This document shows positions 25,590-34,145 of a stretch of 59,075 bases of DNA, piece by piece (within the stretch, counting starts at the first letter, position 1; each line of letters begins with the position of its first letter). This stretch comes from Candidatus Gastranaerophilales bacterium (GTDB taxonomy: Bacteria; Cyanobacteriota; Vampirovibrionia; Gastranaerophilales; Gastranaerophilaceae): the NCBI GenBank assembly GCA_944324485.1, contig CALUWM010000012.1, forward strand, positions 1 to 59,075, given 5' to 3'. The notes under the pieces were generated by a model, which saw nothing but the letters and a program-made list of their open reading frames with translations, was not told where the DNA came from and did not search any database. The position numbers and the translations under genes were made by a program.

Positions 25590-26683
25590 AAGCGTTAATT
25601 AAAAAAGAATTTTTAGCAATCTTTAAAGATCCTAAAAATAGAGCTTTAATAATATTTCCACCAATAATTCAGCTTTTTATTTTTGCTCATGCAATAACAC
25701 TTGAGGTAAGAAATATTGATGTTTCAGTTCTTGACTATTCAAATACGCAATATTCAAGAGAATTAGTTTCAAGATTTTATAACTCAAAATGGTTTAGAAA
25801 AATTCATTACAGGAAAACGCTAAATGAACTTAAAAACGATATAGATTTAAAAAATTCACAACTCGGAATAATAATTCAAAACGATTTTGCAAAAAAAATT
25901 AACGAAAAAAATCCAACTAAAGTTCTTATTGTAACCGATGGCAGACAAACAAACTCAGCAAGCATAATATCAGGATATGCAAGCCAAATAATAGGAATAT
26001 ATAATAATGAACTCGAAAAAAAATTAAATATCAAAAAAACACAAATTAATGTAATAACAAGAAATTGGTTCAACCCAAACATAGAATATAAATGGTTTTT
26101 AACAGTAAGTATGATTGTTATGCTTTCACTTGTTTTAAGCCTTTTATTAAGCGCACTATCCATTGCAAGAGAAAGAGAATTGGGAACTTTTGAACAACTT
26201 ATGGTAAGCCCTCTTAATAGCGATGAAATCTTAATCTCAAAAACAATTCCGCCTTTAATTGTAGCACTTATTTCAAGTGGAATTATTACTTTAATAGTTG
26301 CCTATATTTTTAAAGTACCTTTTTCGGGTTCAATTATTTTATATCTGATTTCCACATTTATTTCATTATTTTCTATAATAGGAGTCGGGCTTTTTATATC
26401 ATCTCTCGCTTATACTCAACAACAGGCAATTTTAGGAGTTTTTGCATTTCAAATGCCTGCAGTACTGTTATCAGGATTTGTTTCACCAATTGAAGATATG
26501 CCAAAATTTTTTCAATACATAAGTTCACTTAACCCCCTAAGGTACTATATGCTTATAATTAAAGGGATATATTTTAAAAATATGGACGCTTTTACGGTTT
26601 TTAAAAACTTAATTCCGCTAATTATTATTGCAATAATCACGCTTTCAATTGCAAGGTGGAGTTTTAAAAGAAAAGTAGAATAA
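25565..26683 (+). CDS. ABC-2 type permease (YbhR-like)
   Basis: A 372-residue partner of the upstream permease with the same layout: segment at ~25-42, periplasmic domain with DVSVLDYSNTQYSRELV, then the membrane domain bearing SIARERELGTFEQLMVSPLNSDEILISKTIPPLIVALI and GFVSPIEDMPKFFQYISSLNPLRYYM. Last gene of the efflux operon, followed by a terminator. E. coli YbhGFSR is linked to drug and cation efflux; the substrate here is unknown. Confidence 0.9.
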   Translation: MQNTATRIKALIKKEFLAIFKDPKNRALIIFPPIIQLFIFAHAITLEVRNIDVSVLDYSNTQYSRELVSRFYNSKWFRKIHYRKTLNELKNDIDLKNSQLGIIIQNDFAKKINEKNPTKVLIVTDGRQTNSASIISGYASQIIGIYNNELEKKLNIKKTQINVITRNWFNPNIEYKWFLTVSMIVMLSLVLSLLLSALSIARERELGTFEQLMVSPLNSDEILISKTIPPLIVALISSGIITLIVAYIFKVPFSGSIILYLISTFISLFSIIGVGLFISSLAYTQQQAILGVFAFQMPAVLLSGFVSPIEDMPKFFQYISSLNPLRYYMLIIKGIYFKNMDAFTVFKNLIPLIIIAIITLSIARWSFKRKVE

Positions 26684-26685
26684 AA

Positions 26686-26713
26686 CAAAAACGGCTTAAA
26701 TAAGCCGTTTTTG
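26686..26713. terminator. Bidirectional Rho-independent terminator
   Basis: CAAAAACGGCTTA (26686-26698) and TAAGCCGTTTTTG (26701-26713) form a stem flanked by A and T tracts, so it can act on both strands. It lies between the stops of ybhR-like (26683) and the minus-strand gene at 26733. Confidence 0.85.
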
Positions 26714-26732
26714 TCTTCAATTTCTTTAATTA

Positions 26733-27854
26733 TTAAATAGAACCATCTAATAATCTATACTCGCCAAACGCTTGCAATACTCCTATTACATTTTCATATC
26801 CATATTGTTGAACTAATGTATTGTAATTTGCGCCATCTTTAATTAAAGCTGCATAAATTGCCTTTTGTTTTGCAGATAGACCACTGAGTACAGCTTTTAC
26901 CAATCCGCCATTTGCACTAGCATTTGCTTTTAAAGTTTTTATTAATCCTTGTCCACCTATACGCTTCAATATACTTGAAATGCTGGTTTTAATATTACTT
27001 GGTTTTAATGCACTTCTTACATTTGTTCCAAATTGAGACAAGCTATTAGCAGTAGCTTTCACTTCAGGAGAGCTGTATGTTTCCAATACATCCAATTTTC
27101 TTTGTTGAGCAAGTTCGTCTGCTGTTAAAGCACCTTTTTGATTTGCTACCGCTTTTCTTGTATTATTCAATTCTCTGGCATCCAAGAATGTTCTTACATT
27201 TGACTTTAATCTTGCAAAATTATTTTTACTTGAAGATATCATATCTTTACCTAAAGCCTTCAAATATCCTAAAGGATTGCTTGTAAATGATGAAGTTTCT
27301 TTAAATGTAGATAACGCTCCGGCAGAAGAAGAATTTTGCACTGCCTTGATTGAACTCTTTGCTCCAAAAACAGATAAGCCTAATGTTAGACCACCTTCAC
27401 CAACTTGTTCCCAAGCGTCTTTTGCTTCCGCATCTGTATCAGCATTCAAAGCATTAACCACACCTGAAGCAAGTTTTACACCGCCGGTAACTGCTCCAGC
27501 TCCTGCTAAAACAACACCAGCAGCAGGAAATACTACACAAGCAGCCGCTGTACCAATTGATAACAATGTTTTACCCAAAGAAAAATTACCGTTTGAATCG
27601 GTAAATGCACCTTTTATGCCTTTTACTATGCTTTTTGCCGCTCCTTCAATAATATTTCCTATTGCACTAAAAAACCCTATTTTTCCATCATCGTTTCCAT
27701 CAGTACATGTATTGCCGGATTCAGAAGTATCTGTAAAAACCGATTCATTTAAATCTGATTGCCGAGATTGTTCTGCAACCATTTTTCTTCGTGCATTTGC
27801 AATAAACTGATTACTTGCAGCCTCAAAATCTGCCGCAACAATAGATGTTGACAT
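26733..27854 (-). CDS. Unrecognised Gly/Ala/Ser-rich protein with a hydrophobic core
   Basis: A 373-residue protein with no assigned family. Residues 1-50 are polar; residues 52-59 form a Ca-binding-loop-like DGNDDGKI, and DSNGNF follows at 86-91. Residues ~95-130 are strongly hydrophobic and Gly/Ala-rich (ACVVFPAAGVVLAGAGAVTGGV). The remainder is helical, Ser/Lys/Asn-rich. There is no signal peptide. It has a strong GGGGAGGA ribosome-binding site 10 nt before the ATG and stands alone between two terminator or promoter regions. Possibly exported by a non-Sec route or membrane-associated; this is a guess. Confidence 0.65.
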   Translation of the reverse strand: MSTSIVAADFEAASNQFIANARRKMVAEQSRQSDLNESVFTDTSESGNTCTDGNDDGKIGFFSAIGNIIEGAAKSIVKGIKGAFTDSNGNFSLGKTLLSIGTAAACVVFPAAGVVLAGAGAVTGGVKLASGVVNALNADTDAEAKDAWEQVGEGGLTLGLSVFGAKSSIKAVQNSSSAGALSTFKETSSFTSNPLGYLKALGKDMISSSKNNFARLKSNVRTFLDARELNNTRKAVANQKGALTADELAQQRKLDVLETYSSPEVKATANSLSQFGTNVRSALKPSNIKTSISSILKRIGGQGLIKTLKANASANGGLVKAVLSGLSAKQKAIYAALIKDGANYNTLVQQYGYENVIGVLQAFGEYRLLDGSI

Positions 27855-28020
27855 TTGTGTGTGTCCTCCCCAAAAATATATACCCCTATATTGAAATAAA
27901 GTTTTTTTTCAAAAAAAAATTTACTTTAATTCTTATTTTGTTAACTTTTGTTAAAATTAGCCAACATGAGGAATATTTTTTACAAAAAAGCAAGTATAAA
28001 ATTAATAAAAAGGAGAAAAT

Positions 28021-28161
28021 ATGAAAAAATACATTTGTAAAGTTTGTGGCTATATATATGATCCTGAGGAAAATAATAATATTGAATTCAAAGACCTAGA
28101 AGAAGATTGGGTATGTCCAATTTGTCATGTAACAAAAGAAGAATTTTCTGAAATACTCTAA
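28021..28161 (+). CDS. Rubredoxin
   Basis: A 46-residue one-iron electron carrier. It begins [17 protein letters not shown] and ends near [14 protein letters not shown]: the paired CxxCG and CPxC motifs give the four Cys ligands of the iron site. Length is slightly below the usual 52-54 because the central loop is short. AGGAG lies 5 nt before the ATG. In anaerobes rubredoxin feeds electrons to desulfoferrodoxin, rubrerythrin or rubredoxin-oxygen oxidoreductase; a desulfoferrodoxin gene lies ~6.5 kb downstream. Confidence 0.92.
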   Translation: MKKYICKVCGYIYDPEENNNIEFKDLEEDWVCPICHVTKEEFSEIL

Positions 28162-28212
28162 GTTTAAAAAAATAAATATAGAAAAAAAATTTATTTTCTG
28201 CTTTTATATACA

Positions 28213-28893
28213 ATGGCGAAAGCAAAGAACATCATGTTAGTAGAAAATAACAAATATTTTAATTTTAAATCATACAAAGATTTCAAAAATAATATAAAAG
28301 AACAAACTAAGCAACAACAAATAAACCTAAGGCCATTAGCGGGGGCTGTTTTCGGAGCGGGTGTTGCAATGGTTGCGTCTGCCAAAATATTTAAACATTC
28401 TCTTATACCTGATACCAGTAAATTAAAAAAATCGACACTAAGAGATGTAGCAGAAATGCTTTTAATGGCAGGAGGAGCGAACATTGGCGGTGTTGTTGCG
28501 GGTTCGATCGGTGCTACAAAAAAACAAAAAAAGAAAAAACGCAAAGAAGCAATGTTTCAAATAATGAACACTTCAATACCAATGCTTATGGTAACAGGGG
28601 CAATTAAAACCTGTGAAAATATTAAAGCGTTAAACAAAAATTCAAGTAAAATAATAGCTTCTATTATAGCTATGCTAAGCGGTGCAATGATTGCAACCGG
28701 CATCACAAATGCAACTAAAAAAGAGAATGAACCCGAAAGAAAATATACAATAAAAGACTCACTTGCCAATTTTGATGATATTGTTGCAACAATCAAACTT
28801 GGTTTCAAAAAAATAGCGGAAATTATTCCTGTTGATGTTTTGCTGCCCATTATATACATATATAACGGCTATCGTTCAGGAAGCAAAGAATAA
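28213..28893 (+). CDS. Unrecognised basic membrane protein
   Basis: A 226-residue protein without recognised family. N-terminal ~40 residues are Lys/Asn/Phe-rich; then about four hydrophobic segments (LAGAVFGAGVAMVASAKIF, MLLMAGGANIGGVVAGSIGA, IPMLMVTGAIKTC, IIASIIAMLSGAMIATGI), broken by a very basic KKQKKKKRKEA stretch that would sit in the cytoplasm. No Shine-Dalgarno sequence is visible before the ATG at 28213; TGCTTTTAT ends 5 nt upstream. It follows rubredoxin by 51 nt and precedes metG. Confidence 0.6.
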   Translation: MAKAKNIMLVENNKYFNFKSYKDFKNNIKEQTKQQQINLRPLAGAVFGAGVAMVASAKIFKHSLIPDTSKLKKSTLRDVAEMLLMAGGANIGGVVAGSIGATKKQKKKKRKEAMFQIMNTSIPMLMVTGAIKTCENIKALNKNSSKIIASIIAMLSGAMIATGITNATKKENEPERKYTIKDSLANFDDIVATIKLGFKKIAEIIPVDVLLPIIYIYNGYRSGSKE

Positions 28894-28895
28894 TT

Positions 28896-28923
28896 TTAAC
28901 ATAATTTTTTTCTGTGATATAAT
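28896..28923 (+). promoter_or_regulatory. Promoter of metG
   Basis: TTAACA (28896-28901), 16-bp spacer, TGA-TATAAT (extended -10, 28915-28923). A start near 28930 gives a ~24-nt leader containing GGGG before the ATG at 28954. Confidence 0.65.
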
Positions 28924-28953
28924 CCCTTATGTCAACAAAAATGGGGTTAAAAA

Positions 28954-30507
28954 ATGGAAAAATTTTATGCAACAACTGCAATAGACTACGTTAACGGTGC
29001 TCCTCATATTGGTCATGCTTATGAGAAAATTCTAACCGATGTAATAGTAAGACATTTTAGCCAAAGAACTGATAATGCTTATATGTTGACTGGAACAGAT
29101 GAGCACGGAATTAAAATTCAAAAAACTTCTGCCAAAATCAACATGAACCCCAAAGAATTTTGTGACACAAATGCACAAAAATTCATTGATTGTTGGAAAT
29201 TACTTGATATAAATTATTCACAATTTATAAGAACAACAGATGATTATCACAAATTAACAGTACAAAACATATTTAAAAAACTAACTGAAAAAGGCGACAT
29301 ATACAAAAATTCTTACACAGGATTGTACTGTTCTGGTTGCGAAGCATTCTTAGCAGAAAAAGATTTAGATGAAGACGGATGTTGCCCTGTTCACAAGAAA
29401 AAACCAGAACAAATATCTGAAGAAAACTATTTCTTTAAATTAACCAAATACAAAGACGCCATTTTAAAACATATAAAACAAAACCCTGATTTTATAGTGC
29501 CTGCCTTTAGGGCAAATGAAGTTATAAACCAACTTGAAAATATTGAAGACATATCTGTTTCAAGAGCAATAACAAGCGTCAACTGGGGAATTAAAGTGCT
29601 TGATGACCCAAGCCAAGTTATATATGTATGGATTGATGCACTTTCAAACTATATAACAGCTCTTGGATATGACATTAACAATCCATCTGAAAAATTCAAA
29701 ACATACTGGCCGGCAGATGTTCAAGTCATAGGAAAAGATATTTTAAAATTTCACAGTATATACTGGCTTGCAATTTTAATGGCACTTGAACTTCCTTTAC
29801 CAAAACATATTTTAGCTCATGGCTGGATTACCATTGATGAAGCAAAAATGTCTAAATCTCTGGGAAACGTTGTTTCACCGGAAAATGTTTTGAAAGCATA
29901 CAATCTTGAAAGTCCGGATGCTTTTAGATACTACATGGCAACCGCTGCTCCGGTTGGTCGGGATGGCAACTATTCAGATGAAGATTTTAAAGAAAAAGTC
30001 AATGCCCACCTTGCAAATTCAATGGGAAATCTTTTAAATCGTACTCTTTCAATGCTAGTCAAATATTTTGACGGAGAAATAAAATCTGAATTTATAAAAG
30101 AGTCTCCCTTGTTTAGTGAAGCAATAAATACAATTAAAGAAGTAAAACATCATTTTGACTATTTTGAAATTCAAGAAGCAAGCTTAAAAATCAATGAACT
30201 TGTTGACAAGGCAAATAAATTCGTAACAGACAATGCCCCTTGGACTTTAGCAAAAGAAGGAAAAATGGAAGAATGTGGCACTGTTCTTTATACAATTCTT
30301 GAAATAATGTGTGTTATATCATCTCTAATATACCCATATTGCCCAAATATAGCAAAATCAATGGCAAAACAATTAAAATATGATATAAACACTAAACTGG
30401 ACGATATAAAAATAAACAATATAAAAACAGGAAAATTAACTTCAAAAGAAGAAATTACACCTGTATTCTTAAGAATAGATAGTGAACTTGCAGACAAAAA
30501 GAAATAA
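28954..30507 (+). CDS. metG: Methionyl-tRNA synthetase
   Basis: Class I synthetase charging tRNA-Met, 517 residues. HIGH-type motif in YVNGAPHIGHAYEK (residue ~18), a zinc knuckle CSGC...CCPVH at ~127-147, WIDALSNYI, and KMSKS in EAKMSKSLGN. It stops after the anticodon-binding helical domain and lacks the C-terminal Trbp111-like dimerisation domain found in many bacteria. One nt separates its stop from that of the convergent membrane-protein gene. Confidence 0.97.
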   Translation: MEKFYATTAIDYVNGAPHIGHAYEKILTDVIVRHFSQRTDNAYMLTGTDEHGIKIQKTSAKINMNPKEFCDTNAQKFIDCWKLLDINYSQFIRTTDDYHKLTVQNIFKKLTEKGDIYKNSYTGLYCSGCEAFLAEKDLDEDGCCPVHKKKPEQISEENYFFKLTKYKDAILKHIKQNPDFIVPAFRANEVINQLENIEDISVSRAITSVNWGIKVLDDPSQVIYVWIDALSNYITALGYDINNPSEKFKTYWPADVQVIGKDILKFHSIYWLAILMALELPLPKHILAHGWITIDEAKMSKSLGNVVSPENVLKAYNLESPDAFRYYMATAAPVGRDGNYSDEDFKEKVNAHLANSMGNLLNRTLSMLVKYFDGEIKSEFIKESPLFSEAINTIKEVKHHFDYFEIQEASLKINELVDKANKFVTDNAPWTLAKEGKMEECGTVLYTILEIMCVISSLIYPYCPNIAKSMAKQLKYDINTKLDDIKINNIKTGKLTSKEEITPVFLRIDSELADKKK

Positions 30508-30508
30508 G

Positions 30509-31504
30509 CTATAAACTTATATAATGTTTTATAAGTCCAACTATATTTTCATATTGGTTTATTGCAAAAACAACTCCTATTGAAATAACAAGTCCAATTA
30601 TAGCTTTTGATAAGTCTTTTATTAAATGCTTATAGACTTTCTTTTCAGTTATAAAACGCAATCTGTTATATAATGCAATTTCTCTGCCTGCCAAAACTCC
30701 AAGGAAAACCCAAGTAGTTGACATTGGAATATTGTTTACATATTGAAAATACAAAAGTATTAAAGCATACACACAATCTATAATAGTAGCACTTCTAGGA
30801 TCTTGCGTGTTTGTTTTTAATTTAACAATATTCTGAATTTCTCCACCACGATTATAACATAAAACAAAAAGCAATGCCGAAAACACTAATAAACTAAGAA
30901 TCATTTGTAATAAAGTTAATTTTCTAGGAAGGTATATAAATAATACAGCCCCATCCTGCAATAACCAAGCACTCCACAAAAAAGCAGTAGAAAGCCATTT
31001 TGCAACTATCCAAGGAGTTGAAACAGGCTTGTTTTTCATATATAAAAATATTTTTTCAACTTTTCTGGCAATAAAAAAGTATAATATTAAAGAAACAATC
31101 AAAGCGGTAATATAGCCTATAAAAGACTTCGCAATCATTAATCCTGTTACTGTATTTGATGAAAAAACACTAACTATCAAGAATGCCGTTGCAACGGGAA
31201 TACCTTTTTTGGTTAAATACAAAAGTACTAGTGGAGGTATAATATGCCACCAATAAAATTGCTCAGCATGAGGAATTCTATCGAGTCTATGAAAAGCCAT
31301 GTCTCCATCGTTCAATACCCAGCCTACACTGAAAGTTATTACCATAACCAAACTAACATAGAGCCAAATCAACCACACTGGTCTATTTTTTGTGGTATTT
31401 AAAAAAGTACCTAAAGTTTGAATTGCATCATTTGAAACACAAGCATAAAGGGATAACAAAAACCCTGTAATCATAAATATAAAGCTTGGTGTAATTTCTA
31501 TCAT
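30509..31504 (-). CDS. PiT-like inner-membrane protein
   Basis: A 331-residue protein with about 9-10 membrane segments. Two inverted-repeat motifs recall phosphate permeases of the PiT/PHO4 family: SNDAIQTLGTF near residue 25 (family GANDVANAFGT) and NNIPMSTTWVFLGVLAGRE near 265 (family VPVSTTHAIVG); a middle copy reads GIPVATAFLIVSVF. It is shorter than typical PiT (~400-500 residues) and lacks the large cytoplasmic loop. Phosphate or another anion is plausible but unproven. Confidence 0.6.
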   Translation of the reverse strand: MIEITPSFIFMITGFLLSLYACVSNDAIQTLGTFLNTTKNRPVWLIWLYVSLVMVITFSVGWVLNDGDMAFHRLDRIPHAEQFYWWHIIPPLVLLYLTKKGIPVATAFLIVSVFSSNTVTGLMIAKSFIGYITALIVSLILYFFIARKVEKIFLYMKNKPVSTPWIVAKWLSTAFLWSAWLLQDGAVLFIYLPRKLTLLQMILSLLVFSALLFVLCYNRGGEIQNIVKLKTNTQDPRSATIIDCVYALILLYFQYVNNIPMSTTWVFLGVLAGREIALYNRLRFITEKKVYKHLIKDLSKAIIGLVISIGVVFAINQYENIVGLIKHYISL

Positions 31505-31521
31505 AAAACCTTCTAAACAAA

Positions 31522-32316
31522 TTATACATCAAGTGAGTTCATAATTTCATCGCTTGCTTCAAAATTTGAATAAACATTTTGCACATCATCATGTTCATCT
31601 AATTTTTCTAAAAGAAGGATGACTTTTTTTGCAACACTGGCATCTGTTACTTCGTTAGAATTTGAAGGAATTCTTGTTAGTTCAGAGCTTTTTAATTTAT
31701 AGCCCAACTTCTCAAGACCTTCAGCTGTCATTTGCAAATTTTCTGTTGTGGTTTTAATCTTATAATCGCCTTCTTCTTCATCTTCCCAAACATCCATAGG
31801 GTCAAATTCCATACAGTCTTCAAAAAGTTTATCGAAATCAAACATTTTAACTTCTTCTTTAGAGCGTTTATCAGCCTCTTGTGGTTTATCTATGGAAATT
31901 AATCCGCAAGGCTCAAATATCCAACCAACACAACCCGTTTCGCCTAAATTACCACCAAATTTTGTAAAATAACTTCTAATATCGCCAGCTGTTCTGTTTC
32001 TGTTGTCAGTTGCTGCTTCTATGAATATTGCAACACCACCGGCGCCATATCCTTCATATGTAATTTCTTCAAAATTATCACCTTGTGAATTACCACAACC
32101 CTTATCTATGGCTCTTTTTATTGTATCATTTGGAAGTCCGCCCGCTTTTGCCTTTTCAACAGCAGTTCTCAAACGAAAATTACCGCTTAAATCACCGCCA
32201 CCAATTTTTGCAGCAATGATTATTTCTCTTGAATACTTAGCAAAATTAGCACCTCTTAAAGCATCGGTTTTTGCTTTTTTATGTTTTATATTTGCCCACT
32301 TTGAGTGTCCTGACAT
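31522..32316 (-). CDS. YebC/PmpR family translation or transcription regulator
   Basis: 264 residues, beginning MSGHSKWANIKHKKAKTDALRGANFAKY, the invariant start of the YebC/TACO1 family, followed by GGLPNDTIKRAIDKG, YEGYGAGGVAIFIEA and NRNRTAGDIRSYFTKFGGNLGETG. Slightly longer than usual because of an acidic insertion near 155-185 (EDEEEGD). Members bind ribosomes to help translate proline-rich stretches or act as DNA-binding regulators. AAGGAAG precedes the ATG. Confidence 0.92.
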   Translation of the reverse strand: MSGHSKWANIKHKKAKTDALRGANFAKYSREIIIAAKIGGGDLSGNFRLRTAVEKAKAGGLPNDTIKRAIDKGCGNSQGDNFEEITYEGYGAGGVAIFIEAATDNRNRTAGDIRSYFTKFGGNLGETGCVGWIFEPCGLISIDKPQEADKRSKEEVKMFDFDKLFEDCMEFDPMDVWEDEEEGDYKIKTTTENLQMTAEGLEKLGYKLKSSELTRIPSNSNEVTDASVAKKVILLLEKLDEHDDVQNVYSNFEASDEIMNSLDV

Positions 32317-32416
32317 ATCAACTTCCTTATATTATTCTTTTCTTAATTAAAACATAGGGATAATAAATTATCAAGAATATTCATTTCTACTTTATAGTGT
32401 ATATATTTTTTATTTT

Positions 32417-32425
32417 TGTTAAAAT
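32417..32425 (+). promoter_or_regulatory. Extended -10 box placed for a leaderless TPR-gene mRNA
   Basis: TGT-TAAAAT (32417-32425) ends six bases before the ATG at 32432; no Shine-Dalgarno sequence lies between. Confidence 0.5.
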
Positions 32426-32431
32426 AAATAT

Positions 32432-32893
32432 ATGCAAAATGAACTTTCAAGAATAGATTACATAAGAGAATTAATTGCCGACTGCAGGTATGATGATGCT
32501 ATGGAAATGTTATCCATTGCAACCGAAGAAGAACCCGACAATATAGATTATAATTACGAATTAGCCAGAATATTTATGGAGTTGGGTAATTACGCTTCAG
32601 CAATTTCTAATTTAGAATTAGTTACAGAAAAAACAAGAAATCACCTGCTTTTTTATATGCTAGGAGAAGCCTATCAAGCAGACGAACAAATAGATAAAGC
32701 CATAGGAGCTTATCTTAAATCTATAATGCTCAATGAAAAATTTGCGCTAAGTTACAAAAAGTTAGGCATACTTTTTCTTGGCAGAAATGATAAAATTTCC
32801 GCAATTGAATATTTTGAAGATTATCTGAAATTAGATATACCGGAAGATGAGAAAGAATCGGTAATTAAAATTTTAGATAGGATTAAAAAATGA
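32432..32893 (+). CDS. Tetratricopeptide-repeat protein
   Basis: A 153-residue all-helical protein of about four TPR units: YDDAMEMLSIATEEEPDNIDYNYELARIFMELGNYASAISNLE, FYMLGEAYQADEQIDKAIGAYLKSI and LSYKKLGILFLGRNDKISAIEYFEDYLKLD. A scaffold for protein binding with no catalytic residues. It overlaps the glutaredoxin gene by 4 nt, so the two are translated together. The start has no Shine-Dalgarno sequence. Confidence 0.85.
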   Translation: MQNELSRIDYIRELIADCRYDDAMEMLSIATEEEPDNIDYNYELARIFMELGNYASAISNLELVTEKTRNHLLFYMLGEAYQADEQIDKAIGAYLKSIMLNEKFALSYKKLGILFLGRNDKISAIEYFEDYLKLDIPEDEKESVIKILDRIKK

Positions 32894-33150
32894 CAAAACA
32901 AGTTAAAATTTACACTCTTGACTACTGCCCATTTTGCCAAAAAGCTAAAATGTTTTTAGATGAACACAATGTTAAATTTGAAGAAATTTCATGCGAAGAA
33001 AATGAAGATGAAATGAGAGAAAAGCTCACAAAAAAATATAATCTTTCTTATCTTGCAACTTTTCCGCAAATCATTATTGACGGCAAAAATATAGGTGGCT
33101 ACACCGATTTAATTGAAAAATTCGAAAACAATGAAATTTCCTTTAACTAA
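32890..33150 (+). CDS. Glutaredoxin
   Basis: An 86-residue thioredoxin-fold thiol oxidoreductase of the GrxC class. Dithiol site CPFC at residues 13-16 (TLDYCPFCQKAK), the cis-Pro in ATFPQIIIDG, and GGYTDL for glutathione binding. Coupled to the TPR gene (ATGA overlap). Its TAA stop interlocks with the TAG stop of the convergent thioredoxin gene at 33147-33150. Confidence 0.93.
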   Translation: MTKQVKIYTLDYCPFCQKAKMFLDEHNVKFEEISCEENEDEMREKLTKKYNLSYLATFPQIIIDGKNIGGYTDLIEKFENNEISFN

Positions 33151-33470
33151 AGATATTTTTTAATATTAGAAGTTATGGCTGATTTTGCTAATAAACCGAC
33201 CATAACTTCTTTTATATTACCATCTTTAAAAATCAAAACGCTTGGAAGCGCTGAAATTCCATATTCCTTAGCAGTATTCATATTTTTATCAGCATCTATT
33301 TTAACAAATTTTACACTATCTTTAAATTCATTTTGTAATTGCTCTAAAACAGGTGCAAGTTTTCTGCAAGGACCACACCAAGGTGCCCAAAAATCAACTA
33401 CTACCGGAATATCAGACTTGATTACCGTTTGTTCAAAATTATTATCATTTATTTCTAAAATTTCACTCAT
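33147..33470 (-). CDS. trxA: Thioredoxin
   Basis: A 107-residue cytosolic protein disulfide reductase. Active site WCGPC at residues 31-35 in [26 protein letters not shown], and the cis-Pro in [15 protein letters not shown] lies 5 nt before the ATG. It is divergent from nth, with 33 nt between the start codons. Confidence 0.95.
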   Translation of the reverse strand: MSEILEINDNNFEQTVIKSDIPVVVDFWAPWCGPCRKLAPVLEQLQNEFKDSVKFVKIDADKNMNTAKEYGISALPSVLIFKDGNIKEVMVGLLAKSAITSNIKKYL

Positions 33471-33491
33471 GAATTTCTCCTTATTTTTTTG

Positions 33492-33497
33492 TATGAT
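33492..33497 (+). promoter_or_regulatory. -10 box placed for a leaderless nth mRNA
   Basis: TATGAT (33492-33497) ends six bases before the ATG at 33504. No Shine-Dalgarno sequence is present and no clear -35 box is seen. Confidence 0.4.
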
Positions 33498-33503
33498 TAT
33501 ATC

Positions 33504-34145
33504 ATGGATATTGACAAAATTTTTTCTATTTTAAAAGATGATTTTGACAAAAATCGTCTTAAACACAGTGAATTTGTAGATTTTATGGAAAACATAAAAG
33601 ATCCATATTTGGTTTTGATATGTTGCATTTTATCACTAAGAACGAATGATAAAATTACCATAAAAGCTACAAAAAGAATGTTGGAACTTGCAAAAACACC
33701 GCAAGAAATCTCAAAATTAAGCGTTGAAACGCTATCTAAAGCGATTTATCCTGTTGGTTTTTATCAAAATAAAGCCGAACAAATTATTAACCTTTCAAAA
33801 ATTATAGTTGAAAAATACAATTCAAAAGTCCCCGACTCAATTGATGAATTGATTAAATTTAAAGGAGTTGGAAGAAAAACCGCCAACCTTGTTTTAACAA
33901 AAGGATTTAACAAACCTGCAATTTGCGTTGATGTCCATGTACACCGAATTTCAAACAGATTAGGTTACGTTAAAACAAATTCACCGGATGAAACCGAATT
34001 TGCCTTAAGAAAAATTCTCCCTGAAAAATATTGGATTGATTTCAACACTCTTCTTGTTACATTAGGACAAAATATATGTAAGCCACAAAAACCAAAATGT
34101 GATTTATGTTCAATTAAAAACTTTTGCCAAAAAAACATAAATTAA
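33504..34145 (+). CDS. nth: Endonuclease III
   Basis: DNA glycosylase/AP lyase for oxidised pyrimidines, 213 residues from the ATG at 33504. The helix-hairpin-helix [12 protein letters not shown] holds the catalytic Lys125; the catalytic Asp143 lies in [14 protein letters not shown]; the [4Fe-4S] loop is Cys192-x6-Cys199-x2-Cys202-x5-Cys208. A TTG 15 nt upstream is also in frame, but the ATG is favoured by family length. Its stop interlocks with the ferritin-like stop (TTAA). Confidence 0.95.
   Translation: MDIDKIFSILKDDFDKNRLKHSEFVDFMENIKDPYLVLICCILSLRTNDKITIKATKRMLELAKTPQEISKLSVETLSKAIYPVGFYQNKAEQIINLSKIIVEKYNSKVPDSIDELIKFKGVGRKTANLVLTKGFNKPAICVDVHVHRISNRLGYVKTNSPDETEFALRKILPEKYWIDFNTLLVTLGQNICKPQKPKCDLCSIKNFCQKNIN

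Noticed and set aside
27277-27810. Long plus-strand open frame antisense to the Gly/Ala-rich gene
   Set aside because: Pro/Ala/Ser composition is the mirror of the coding strand, there is no ribosome-binding site, and the minus-strand gene has a strong one.
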